Source: Methanomassiliicoccaceae archaeon (lineage in GTDB: Archaea > Thermoplasmatota > Thermoplasmata > Methanomassiliicoccales > Methanomethylophilaceae). Taken from it: 13,395 nt of DNA. Below are positions 1 to 6,280 of this stretch, one piece after another. The stretch is taken from positions 1-13,395 of the forward strand of contig JAEEKU010000021.1 in the NCBI GenBank assembly GCA_016282555.1. Reading direction: 5' to 3'. Position 1 is the stretch's first letter. Each line of letters begins with the position of its first letter. Position numbers and translations under genes: made by a program. The notes beneath the pieces were generated by a model. The model was not told the DNA's origin. It ran no database searches and was given only the letters and a program-made list of their open reading frames with translations.

Positions 1-276
1 CATAGGCGAAATCAGTCCGGCGATTCCGATAGCCAGACCGATGTTGGCGATGTTGCTTCCGATGACGTTTCCGACTATTATCTCCGGGTTGCCGGCGCTC
101 ACTATCGAAGTTACCGCCTCGGGGGCCGAAGAACCGAAAGCGAGAACGGTAAGCCCTATGACGAACGGGGGAATTCCCAGTTTCAGCGCGAGACCTTTCC
201 CGCCCTTGACGAGCCAGTCGGAACCGAAATACAGAAGGACTATTCCCAGCGGTATTCCGAGCAACACCAGATCCAT
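1..276 (-). CDS. Sodium/calcium exchanger family (CaCA) membrane protein, N-terminal part
   Basis: Partial: the first 92 codons are present and the gene continues past the left edge. The family exchanges Na+ (or H+) for Ca2+ or other divalent cations across the cytoplasmic membrane. The visible part covers a first hydrophobic helix (residues 2-17), a basic loop (WLVKGGKG, 21-28), and the first alpha repeat: a helix at 38-48, then GSSAPE (48-53), then GNVIGSN (69-75). Glu53 and Asn75 sit where the ion-coordinating residues of this family lie. ATG at 276 is chosen because it precedes the first helix and has a TTAAATAA box 28 bases upstream that overlaps the stop of the S66 peptidase gene. It lies only 23 bases after that gene, so it could also be read from the peptidase promoter. 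Which cation it moves cannot be told from this fragment. Confidence 0.87.
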   Translation of the reverse strand, partial: MDLVLLGIPLGIVLLYFGSDWLVKGGKGLALKLGIPPFVIGLTVLAFGSSAPEAVTSIVSAGNPEIIVGNVIGSNIANIGLAIGIAGLISPM

Positions 277-296
277 GAACGTGCATCTATCCGGCT

Positions 297-304
297 TATT
301 TAAT
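297..304 (-). promoter_or_regulatory. TATA-like box of the exchanger gene
   Basis: TTAAATAA on the minus strand begins 28 bases before the exchanger ATG, the spacing seen for other genes here. It lies across the stop codon of the upstream peptidase gene. Inferred from position and composition only. Confidence 0.4.
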
Positions 305-1310
305 CTTTGACGGGAAGATCATAAGAAAGTTTACATTTTCCTCCGGAGACCTCGAACGTCGAATACGCTCCGTTGATGAAGGTCATCCTGGGGGCGATAT
401 GCCCCGTATCCGCGCCGAAAACGACCGGGACGTCATACTTTCCGAGGGCGCGGCAGACGGTTTCCCTGTAATTCCCGCCGCTGAAGAACAGAGGACGCCC
501 GAAAACGAAACCGGATACGCCTTCGAACCACCCCTGCTCCGACATTCTTGCGAACATTTTCTCCGTTCTTCCGGAATCCATATCGTAGGTTTCCATGAAC
601 CAGATTATTCCCTCGCCGGAATATCTGCTCACGAACGGCGACGGATCGGCCGTGTTCTCTCTGGAAAACCAGTCGAGAACGTCCATGCACCCCCCGATCA
701 GTCTTCCGCTGAATACCGCGTCTCCGCATGCGGAATCCCAGAATGTCGCCTCGTCCTCGCTTATGCCTTCTTTTCCGGTAATCCTGTCCTTGAAACCGGA
801 TTCGTGATACGGGAACGAATCCTGCGACGTTCTTTTTCCCTCTATGAACTCCAGATTTTCACTGATGCTTCTGTGCCACGGATCCATTCCGAAATCCCCG
901 AAATTCCCGCAATACACCGTAGCTATATCCTGTTCCGCGGTTATTTTGAACAGAAGAGTGGTGTTGTCGGAATACCCCTGGATCCATTTCGGATTCCTTC
1001 TTACGGCATCCCAGTCCATCAGCGGAAGCATCTGGTACTGGTAATCCCCTCCCTTCGCCGAAACGATGTATCCCGTTTCCGGATTTTCCAGAAGATCCGT
1101 GAATTCTTTTACGCGCTGCCCGGCCGGAGCGCAGTTATCATCCGGATCCGGGGAATAAACGTCCGGAGTCTCTATGACCCCGTATCCGGCTCCGGACAGT
1201 TTTTCTTTCGCGCTTCCGAAGCGTATCATATCCAGACTGTCGGTCACGCGCAGAGAGGGCGCCGTGACTCCTATCTTCATGCCTGCTTTCAGAAACGGGG
1301 GGATTATCAT
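300..1310 (-). CDS. S66 family serine carboxypeptidase (LD-carboxypeptidase / MccF-like)
   Basis: 336 residues, a normal length for family S66. Members are cytoplasmic serine peptidases that either remove the terminal D-amino acid from murein tetrapeptides (LdcA) or cleave microcin C-type peptidyl-nucleotides to give immunity (MccF). The Ser-Glu-His triad is visible: GYSDNT with nucleophile Ser114, WFMETYD with Glu240, and DTGHIAPRMTF with His304. The N-terminal LKAGMKIGVTAPS (7-19) is the usual family opening, so the ATG at 1310 is preferred over the internal Met11. A TTTATC box lies exactly 30 bases upstream. The exchanger gene follows 23 bases downstream. Archaea have no murein, so self-protection, turnover of scavenged peptides or a different substrate are more likely than wall recycling. 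The family is certain; the substrate is not. Confidence 0.9.
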   Translation of the reverse strand: MIIPPFLKAGMKIGVTAPSLRVTDSLDMIRFGSAKEKLSGAGYGVIETPDVYSPDPDDNCAPAGQRVKEFTDLLENPETGYIVSAKGGDYQYQMLPLMDWDAVRRNPKWIQGYSDNTTLLFKITAEQDIATVYCGNFGDFGMDPWHRSISENLEFIEGKRTSQDSFPYHESGFKDRITGKEGISEDEATFWDSACGDAVFSGRLIGGCMDVLDWFSRENTADPSPFVSRYSGEGIIWFMETYDMDSGRTEKMFARMSEQGWFEGVSGFVFGRPLFFSGGNYRETVCRALGKYDVPVVFGADTGHIAPRMTFINGAYSTFEVSGGKCKLSYDLPVKD

Positions 1311-1334
1311 GCCCCGCAGGAATCCGGCCGTGCG

Positions 1335-1340
1335 GATAAA
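1335..1340 (-). promoter_or_regulatory. TATA-like box of the S66 peptidase gene
   Basis: TTTATC on the minus strand starts exactly 30 bases before the peptidase ATG, implying a leaderless or nearly leaderless transcript. The same hexamer at the same spacing precedes the acyl-CoA synthetase gene and Met9 of trm5. Confidence 0.5.
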
Positions 1341-1361
1341 TCTTGTGACGCGGCCGGAAAA

Positions 1362-1372
1362 TTAGATTATAT
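1362..1372 (+). promoter_or_regulatory. TATA-like box of the dCTP deaminase-family gene
   Basis: The AT-rich stretch TTAGATTATAT starts 30 bases before the ATG in an otherwise GC-rich divergent intergenic region of 81 bases. It would drive a leaderless transcript. Confidence 0.45.
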
Positions 1373-1374
1373 CT

Positions 1375-1389
1375 CCCGGATATACCGGG
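1375..1389 (+). promoter_or_regulatory. Inverted repeat between TATA box and dcd start (possible operator)
   Basis: CCCGG-ATATA-CCGGG lies between the TATA-like box and the ATG of the dCTP deaminase-family gene, over the expected transcription start. A protein bound there would block initiation. It could also be a chance GC palindrome, since CCGG is common in this DNA. Confidence 0.3.
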
Positions 1390-1391
1390 TT

Positions 1392-1872
1392 ATGGCAATA
1401 CTGTCTGACAGAGATATCATGGAATGCCTTCTGACCGGGCATATCGGCATCGGCAATTTCTCGGAGAAGGGACTGACTCCCAACGGGTACGATCTCCGCA
1501 TCGCGGAAATATCCGTGAGAGGGTCTCCGGATGTCATCAGGGAAGGAACCGCCGTTATTCCTCCGAGAACGATGTTCTACGTTTCCACGATCGAACGCGT
1601 AAGGATGGCGGACAACACCTGCGCCGAGCTCTGGATGAGGACCACGTGGATCAGAAAGGGAATAATAGGGGCTTTCGGAAAGATCGACGCCGGTTTCGAC
1701 GGAACGCTCACTCTGGGAGCGTACAACGCGACTGACGATCCGGTCGAGATCCCGATCGGAGAAAGATTCTGCCAGATGGTGATCGAGCTTCTCAATTCGG
1801 AATCCGACAGGAACTATGCGAAAAGATCCGGAAACTACCAGGGGCAGAGCGGAATTACGCTGGAGCCGGTGA
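1392..1872 (+). CDS. dcd: dCTP deaminase / dUTPase family protein, odd active site and no in-frame stop
   Basis: Family members deaminate dCTP or hydrolyse dUTP to supply dUMP for thymidylate and keep uracil out of DNA. About 159 residues match the family: LTPNGYDLRI (28-37), WMRTTWIRKG (81-90, with Arg88 at the substrate-binding arginine), KIDAGFDGTL (97-106, Asp99), GERFCQM (123-129), and the C-terminal GNYQGQSGI (147-155). Two oddities. First, the catalytic Glu of dCTP deaminases (LE in the LEFYN motif) is Gly109 here (LGAYN), so the deamination chemistry may be lost and a dUTPase or non-catalytic role is possible. Second, the frame has no stop after the family C-terminus; it stays open to 2660, antisense to trm5. 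A TGA at 1870-1872 is in the next frame and would follow residue 159 if one G of GG (1868-1869) were absent. I end the gene there; literally read, the ORF is 1392-2660. Start at ATG 1392, MAILSDRDI being the typical opening. Confidence 0.75.
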
Positions 1873-1903
1873 AAAAACAGCGACCGGGGAACTGTTCCCC
1901 CGG
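1872..1903 (-). terminator. Hairpin plus T6, terminator of trm5 (and possibly of dcd)
   Basis: CCGGGGAA (1884-1891) pairs with TTCCCCCGG (1895-1903) with one bulged C and a three-base loop. On the minus strand the hairpin directly follows the trm5 TAA and is followed by T6 (1877-1872). It also sits at the expected end of dcd on the other strand. Confidence 0.6.
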
Positions 1904-1904
1904 A

Positions 1905-2906
1905 TTATCCCGAATGCGTTATATCCATGCTGTAGACGCTCATGGTCGGGGAATAAGTTTTCAGCTCGGAGCACTTGATTCCGATACTGAATCCGAGAGA
2001 TTCCATCTCCGATGCGAGATCGTCGCAGAAGCTTTCCAGAGCGGAGCGCTCCAGAATCTTGTACATGTGGATCTTTCCCTCCGGCTTCAGTTTGTCCAGG
2101 GCGTATCTGAGGAAGCGTTCGGCCGCCTGAGGCAGATTCATTATGATGCGATCCGCGTCCGGAAGAGTGTAAATGACCTTGGAGGAATCGCCGGTGATCG
2201 GTTTGAGAACCTTTATCCCGTTGCGCTCGGCGTTCATCCTGGCGTAACGCTCGGCCTCCGGATTGAGGTCGACGGAATAAACGGCCGCCGGTTCGGACAG
2301 TCTGCAGATAACCGTCCCGAAGGGCGCCACGCCCCCGAACATATCTATTATGATCTCTCCCTTTTTCACCTCCGAGGCGATTCTGGCCCTCTCGGACGAC
2401 AGCCTCGGGTTGAAATAAACCCTGGCCGGATCCGTGTACAGCCTCGCCCCGAACTCGCGATGCACGGTTTCGGAGGGACCGGTGCCGGCGATCCTCTCCA
2501 GATCGCGGATCCTGAACTCCCCTTTGACTCCCGAATCGGAAAAAACCGAACGCAGGTTCCTGCCTGCCAGAAGCATGGCGTTCCCTATCTGCTCCTTGTA
2601 AGGCAGAAGCTCCGGGGGGATTTTGATCATCGCTATGTCCCCCACCACATCGAACGATGACGGCAGAAGCCCCCTCAGTCCGGCCGGGACGTCCGCAACT
2701 TCCCTGTAATCGCGTATCCGGCGCTCCCGCTCCTCCGGCTCCGTAACCACTGCCGGATAATCCATATAGGAATCCGCAGTAATCGGAATGTACAGGTAAT
2801 CCCCGTCGGAGGATATTCTGAATCTGGTGTCCAGTATCCCGGCTGAAATCAGCCCGCTCCTGACGGATTCCCCTTCGGCTTTCGGAACGCGGATGCATAC
2901 GGCCAT
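1905..2906 (-). CDS. trm5: tRNA (guanine(37)-N1)-methyltransferase Trm5
   Basis: Uses S-adenosylmethionine to make m1G37 next to the anticodon, which prevents +1 frameshifting. Length and layout match archaeal Trm5: an N-terminal recognition domain opening with AVCIRVPKAEGE, a middle domain, then the class I methyltransferase core. With residues counted from this start, SAM motif I is DMFGGVAPF (188-196), the acidic SVDLNP is at 211-216, and the catalytic-loop MNLP is at 256-259; YFNPRLSSERARI (164-176) precedes the core. The frame is open eight codons upstream to an ATG at 2930. I prefer ATG 2906 because a TTTATC box lies exactly 30 bases before it and the family-like sequence begins there; from 2930 the protein has 341 residues. 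It lies just downstream of dph5 on the same strand. Aligned Leu and Ser codons avoid TTA, CTA and TCA, which keeps the antisense frame open. Confidence 0.93.
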   Translation of the reverse strand: MAVCIRVPKAEGESVRSGLISAGILDTRFRISSDGDYLYIPITADSYMDYPAVVTEPEERERRIRDYREVADVPAGLRGLLPSSFDVVGDIAMIKIPPELLPYKEQIGNAMLLAGRNLRSVFSDSGVKGEFRIRDLERIAGTGPSETVHREFGARLYTDPARVYFNPRLSSERARIASEVKKGEIIIDMFGGVAPFGTVICRLSEPAAVYSVDLNPEAERYARMNAERNGIKVLKPITGDSSKVIYTLPDADRIIMNLPQAAERFLRYALDKLKPEGKIHMYKILERSALESFCDDLASEMESLGFSIGIKCSELKTYSPTMSVYSMDITHSG

Positions 2907-2930
2907 ATCCGGCATCATGCTGTGATCCAT

Positions 2931-2938
2931 GATAAAAA
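2931..2938 (-). promoter_or_regulatory. TATA-like box of trm5
   Basis: TTTTTATC on the minus strand, in the short gap after the dph5 stop. Its TTTATC part starts 30 bases before the ATG at 2906, but only 6 bases before the upstream ATG at 2930, so it argues for the internal start. Confidence 0.45.
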
Positions 2939-2940
2939 CG

Positions 2941-3738
2941 TCAGTCGTCTTCTATGATCTCTTCCGGCGCTCCGGCGAAATTGACCAGCGCGTACTGCTC
3001 CATAAAGTGCAGGTTTCCGGGAAGGACCAGTGTATGGAGCGGCTCGCCCAGATCTTTGTTCATCAGATCCTCCGGATATCCCGCGAACACCTTCTCTTCC
3101 GGGGAGCCGACTCTGGACGCCGCGCAGAGAAGAGTCTTTTCGCCGATAAGCCCCTCGCCCCACATCTTTTCCGCGTCCAGGAGCCATTTGATCGCTTCGT
3201 GCGCGCTCATGTATCTCATCTCGTCGGCGCGGATGTCCAGAAGGATCATCGTGTGAAGACCGCGGGATTTGTTTTCGAGAATATGATCGTAGGGGGATTT
3301 GGGAGTGTATCCGGGTTCCGGAAAAGGAAGAGTCACCGTTCTGCCGAATTTATACGGCTGGAGCCCGAGAGAAGATGGACATCCTGAGAAGATGGAAACT
3401 CCGTGGAATACCCTTACCGGGATCCCCGACTCCGCCGCCTGGATCCTGAGATCCACGTGGGTAGTCGCAAGCATCGTATCGCCGGCGGTGACGAATGCGA
3501 CGCGGTGCGTCAGGGCATCCCTGATGATGTCGTCGGACTCCTCCACCTGGGATCTGTACAGGACTTTGATCTTCTTTCCGACCGCTTCCTCCAGCTCTCT
3601 GGGCGAAGCGCCTATGAGCGAGGACGTGTAGAACTCCGCGTAGATAATATCGCATTCTCTGAGGACGTTCAGCGCCCTGACCGTCATCCCGTCGGTGCCG
3701 CTGAGGCCCAGCCCGACGAATACTAATTCGGAAACCAT
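2941..3738 (-). CDS. dph5: Diphthine synthase
   Basis: SAM-dependent methyltransferase of the tetrapyrrole-methylase fold that methylates the modified histidine of elongation factor 2 during diphthamide synthesis. 265 residues, the normal length. Family features: the opening ELVFVGLGLSGTDGMTVRAL (4-23), AEFYTS (34-39), the SAM-binding AGDTMLATTHVDLR (85-98), FHGVSIF (111-117), and the C-terminal HTLVLPGNLHFME (235-247). The start at ATG 3738 gives the usual short N-terminus and has a TATA-like box 21-28 bases upstream. The trm5 gene follows on the same strand, so two translation-fidelity enzymes sit side by side. The gene upstream (acyl-CoA synthetase) is separated by a strong hairpin terminator, so dph5 probably has its own transcript. 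No unusual residues seen. Confidence 0.96.
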   Translation of the reverse strand: MVSELVFVGLGLSGTDGMTVRALNVLRECDIIYAEFYTSSLIGASPRELEEAVGKKIKVLYRSQVEESDDIIRDALTHRVAFVTAGDTMLATTHVDLRIQAAESGIPVRVFHGVSIFSGCPSSLGLQPYKFGRTVTLPFPEPGYTPKSPYDHILENKSRGLHTMILLDIRADEMRYMSAHEAIKWLLDAEKMWGEGLIGEKTLLCAASRVGSPEEKVFAGYPEDLMNKDLGEPLHTLVLPGNLHFMEQYALVNFAGAPEEIIEDD

Positions 3739-3758
3739 GCAACCGCATGGAAACAGGA

Positions 3759-3766
3759 TTATAACA
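3759..3766 (-). promoter_or_regulatory. TATA-like box of dph5
   Basis: TGTTATAA on the minus strand begins 28 bases before the dph5 ATG, downstream of the terminator of the preceding gene. Inferred from position and AT content. Confidence 0.4.
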
Positions 3767-3774
3767 GATTTGGT

Positions 3775-3798
3775 AAAACGGGGGAGCGGCGTCCCCCG
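3775..3798 (-). terminator. Intrinsic-type terminator of the acyl-CoA synthetase gene
   Basis: CGGGGGA (3779-3785) and TCCCCCG (3792-3798) form a perfect seven-pair stem with a six-base loop. On the minus strand it is followed by TTTT (3778-3775), just after the synthetase stop. It separates that gene from dph5. Confidence 0.6.
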
Positions 3799-3806
3799 GA
3801 ACGGGT

Positions 3807-5903
3807 TTACTCTTTGAGGAGAGTGACGAGAGCGTCCACCGCCCAGCAGCCCTTTCCTTTCAGCCCGACGATGACCGGATTGATCTCCAGTTCGTGGATT
3901 TCAGGATTCTCCAGAGCTATGAGCACGATTCTCTTGATGGTATCCTTGAGAGCCTCGATATCCGCTTCGGGAAGGCCTCTGGCACCGGACATGAGCTTGT
4001 ACGCTTTGGTGGTCTTGATCATTTCGTCGAGCTGCTGCTCCGTCATGGGGACGTGAGCCTGGGAGATTTCCCTGAGGATCTCGACGTATATTCCTCCGAG
4101 ACCGAACGATATAACGGGACCGAACTGGGAATCGCGGATCATCGAAAGGATGACCTCCTGCCCGGAAACCATCTGCTGGATGGAGACCCCGTCTATTCTG
4201 GCGCCGGGAACTTTGGACGTGCACGAATCCATGATCTTGTTGTAAGCGTCCCTGGCTTCCTGGGAGTTCTTGACTCCGATGACGACTCCTCCGACGTCGG
4301 TTTTGTGCTTGATGTCCGGAGACAGGATCTTCATAACTACCGGATATCCGATCTGATCGCATCTGACGGCGGCGTCATCCGCGCTCCTGACGGTTCCCTC
4401 TCCGGGAGTGGGTATCCCGTATGCGGAGAAGATTTCCTTTCCTTCCGCTTCGGACAGGGAGTTCCTTCCCTCTTCCCTGGCTTTCTTTATGATCTTCTCG
4501 GAGATGTTCCTGCCGGAAATCGCGGGAATCTGAAGGGGATCGTGCTTCATTTCAGATCTTACAGTGTATTTTCTGAGGATGGAGAGCGCCTTCACGGCCC
4601 TGTCGGGAGTGTCGAAACAGGGGAATTCCCCGTCTCTGAGGATGTCGCTCGCCTTTCCGCACTTGTATCCGCCCGCGAAGCATGCTACCGCGGGAATGGG
4701 AATCTCGTGCTTCATCTCGACGAGGATTCTGGCGACAGATTCCAGATCCGCGGTGTCGAGAGGCGAACCCATAATTACAAGGCCGCCGACCTGGGGATCC
4801 TTGCAGAGAATCCTGATGACTTCTCTGAAATACTCCGGCTTCGCGTCTCCGCGGACATCGATGGGGTTTGTCAGCCCTGCGACGCTCGGAACTCTGGTTT
4901 TGATCTCTTTGATCGTCTCGTCGGAGAATTTGACCGCGTGGATGAAAGGGGCCTCGAAAGTCGCGTCCGCGGACATGACTCCGAGTCCTCCCGCGTTCGT
5001 GATGATGCCTATGCCGTCCTTATCCATCGAAGAATAGCTGCTGAAAACCTTCAGGGCGTCGAACATCTCGTCCAGATCGAGGGCCCTGTGGATGTTCAGT
5101 TTGTTGAAGATCACATTGTTCACGGCGTCGGAGCCCGCCAGGGATCCGGTGTGCGACGAAGCTGCCGCGGAGCCCGCCTGGGTCCTTCCGGATTTGAAGA
5201 TGACTATAGGCTTCTTCACAGGCATGTTCTCGATAGCTTTGACGAACTTCTCCCCGTTCGATATCCCCTCGCAGTACATTCCGATGACTTTGGTGGCGGG
5301 ATCGCGGGAAACCTGCTCGATCAGATCGGCCTCGTCGATGTCGGCTTTGTTTCCGAAGGTGATGAAATTGGCGAATCCTATCTGGTTGCGGTAGGCCCAG
5401 TCTATGATCGATGATCCTACGGCTCCGGACTGCGAGAATACGGTTATGTTTCCGGGCTTGGGAAGCAGATGCGCGAAAGTCGCGTTGACGCCCGCTCCGG
5501 GATTCATGTTTCCGAAGCAGTTCGGCCCGAAGAATCTGACGCCGTTCTTCTTGGCCTCTTCTTTGAGCTTCTTCTCCAGCTCCGCCCCTTCGGGACTGTC
5601 CTCTTTGAAACCTGCCGTTAAAATGGTCGCATACTTGATTCCGGCTTTTCCCAGATTGGCCATTTCTCCCGGGACCAGTGCCGCTTTCACCGCGATGACA
5701 GCAAGATCAACGGGTTCGCCGATTTCGGTGACGCTGGTGTACGCTTTGTATCCCTGGATCATCCCGCCCTTGGGGTTGACAGGATACAGTTTTCCCTTGA
5801 AACCCGCGTTGATCATGTTCTTTACAAGCATCCCGCCGAGTTTGGTCTCGTCGTTGGATGCTCCGATAATTGCGACAGCAGACGGAGTCAGCAATGATTT
5901 CAT
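3807..5903 (-). CDS. ADP-forming acetate/acyl-CoA synthetase, alpha-beta fusion
   Basis: Interconverts acyl-CoA + ADP + Pi with the free acid + CoA + ATP through phospho-enzyme intermediates. 698 residues, the size of the single-chain (fused) form. The N-terminal CoA-binding Rossmann domain has AIIGASNDETKLGG (11-24); the ligase-CoA domain has FSQSGAVGSS (156-165) and the phosphohistidine motif SSHTGSLAGSD with His251. A middle flavodoxin-like domain (about 295-445, ITNAGGLGVMSAD) leads to a C-terminal ATP-grasp domain (about 475-698) with SPDIKHKTDVGGV (528-540, second histidine His533), FGLGGIYVE (600-608) and ELEINPVIV (671-679). All key motifs are intact. Start at ATG 5903, with TTTATC exactly 30 bases upstream. 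It could conserve energy from acyl-CoA or activate acetate for assimilation; substrate range (acetyl, branched, aryl) cannot be read from sequence. Confidence 0.94.
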   Translation of the reverse strand: MKSLLTPSAVAIIGASNDETKLGGMLVKNMINAGFKGKLYPVNPKGGMIQGYKAYTSVTEIGEPVDLAVIAVKAALVPGEMANLGKAGIKYATILTAGFKEDSPEGAELEKKLKEEAKKNGVRFFGPNCFGNMNPGAGVNATFAHLLPKPGNITVFSQSGAVGSSIIDWAYRNQIGFANFITFGNKADIDEADLIEQVSRDPATKVIGMYCEGISNGEKFVKAIENMPVKKPIVIFKSGRTQAGSAAASSHTGSLAGSDAVNNVIFNKLNIHRALDLDEMFDALKVFSSYSSMDKDGIGIITNAGGLGVMSADATFEAPFIHAVKFSDETIKEIKTRVPSVAGLTNPIDVRGDAKPEYFREVIRILCKDPQVGGLVIMGSPLDTADLESVARILVEMKHEIPIPAVACFAGGYKCGKASDILRDGEFPCFDTPDRAVKALSILRKYTVRSEMKHDPLQIPAISGRNISEKIIKKAREEGRNSLSEAEGKEIFSAYGIPTPGEGTVRSADDAAVRCDQIGYPVVMKILSPDIKHKTDVGGVVIGVKNSQEARDAYNKIMDSCTSKVPGARIDGVSIQQMVSGQEVILSMIRDSQFGPVISFGLGGIYVEILREISQAHVPMTEQQLDEMIKTTKAYKLMSGARGLPEADIEALKDTIKRIVLIALENPEIHELEINPVIVGLKGKGCWAVDALVTLLKE

Positions 5904-5927
5904 GAGGGTCCGTATCCCTATGGATAT

Positions 5928-5933
5928 GATAAA
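5928..5933 (-). promoter_or_regulatory. TATA-like box of the acyl-CoA synthetase gene
   Basis: TTTATC on the minus strand starts exactly 30 bases before the ATG. AAAGG immediately upstream could act as a purine-rich BRE. Confidence 0.5.
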
Positions 5934-5949
5934 CCTTTGTGAAAGAAAG

Positions 5950-6067
5950 ACGTTTTTTTCTTATAATTCGTAGAAAAAACTTCGAAAAACGTAAAAAATC
6001 GAATTATTTTTTACTGAATCAGCAGTAATTCGACAATCAACTTATCCGGATTCGTACAGTAAAAAAT
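5950..6067. repeat. AT-rich stretch with nested A/T-tract inverted repeats
   Basis: An AT-rich island in GC-rich DNA. Perfect inverted repeats: ACGTTTTT (5950-5957) with AAAAACGT (5985-5992); GTAAAAAAT (5991-5999) with ATTTTTTAC (6006-6014), loop CGAATT; and ATTTTTTACTG (6006-6016) with CAGTAAAAAAT (6057-6067). On the minus strand it gives four T5-T6 tracts in series, which suits archaeal termination of the gene at 6266-7021. The ATTCGTA...AAAAAA pattern occurs twice (5966 and 6051 areas). It lies upstream of the synthetase promoter, so a regulatory role is also possible. Confidence 0.45.
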
Positions 6068-6077
6068 GCGCAACCGT

Positions 6078-6083
6078 TTTATC
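6078..6083 (+). promoter_or_regulatory. TATA-like box in front of the candidate structured RNA
   Basis: TTTATC on the plus strand, the same hexamer found 30 bases before three protein starts here. A start 30 bases on would be at 6108, one base before the 5' strand of the predicted terminal helix. There is no plus-strand protein gene within 1 kb downstream. Confidence 0.35.
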
Positions 6084-6107
6084 GTTCCGCCCTATGCGCG
6101 TCATGCC

Positions 6108-6280
6108 GCTCCGGCGTAGGGGTGCGAACCGATGACCATCATGTGCACGGAACGGCATACAGCGGCCCTTTCCCCTTTTCAGGGGCTCCTGCGGGAGCAC
6201 GCGGCGAGTCACCGCAGCGATGACCGGAGGCCAACGAAGGGTCCGACACATACCCCCGGCGTAAGTCAGTGCCCGGAGAT
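6108..6280 (+). ncRNA. Candidate structured non-coding RNA, family not recognised
   Basis: The GC-rich part of the gene-free stretch folds by eye into a nested set of helices. Terminal helix CTCCGG (6109-6114) with CCGGAG (6273-6278). Second helix GGGGTG (6119-6124) with TACCCC (6251-6256). Multiloop-closing helix GGCCCTT (6164-6170) with AAGGGtCC (6237-6244). Inside it are three hairpins: CCCC/GGGG (6172-6185), CTCC-TGCG-GGAG (6186-6197, a UNCG-type tetraloop on the plus strand) and GCGG/CCGC (6201-6215). ATGA-CCA-TCAT lies at 6132-6142. The tetraloop and the TTTATC box favour the plus strand, but the same stems form on the minus strand, where the region would be the 3' UTR of the next gene. 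It overlaps that gene's last 15 bases. I could not match it to 5S, SRP, RNase P or tRNA. The 69-codon minus ORF inside has no family-like features. Confidence 0.35.

Noticed and set aside
399..1391. Long open plus-strand frame in front of dcd, antisense to the S66 peptidase
   Set aside because: It has no family-like features and sits codon-aligned opposite a clear peptidase gene; the dcd homology starts only at ATG 1392 behind its own TATA box.
1873..2660. Continuation of the dcd frame antisense to trm5 as a fused domain
   Set aside because: The translation is Arg/Gly/His-rich with no recognisable motif and mirrors trm5 codons; treated as a lost-stop artefact or indel, and reported as a finding rather than a gene.
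3894..5414. 506-codon open frame on the plus strand
   Set aside because: It lies entirely antisense to the intact acyl-CoA synthetase gene, whose motifs are all present; its composition is typical of antisense shadow frames in GC-rich DNA.
6042..6251. 69-codon minus-strand ORF in the gene-free stretch
   Set aside because: Arg-rich translation without motif, promoter or Shine-Dalgarno, and it coincides with base-paired stems better explained as RNA structure.
6108..6280. 5S rRNA, SRP RNA, RNase P RNA or tRNA in the gene-free stretch
   Set aside because: No SRP GGAA-loop core, no RNase P conserved blocks, no 5S loops, and the only TTCG-like arm (minus strand near 6125) lacks a pairing T stem.
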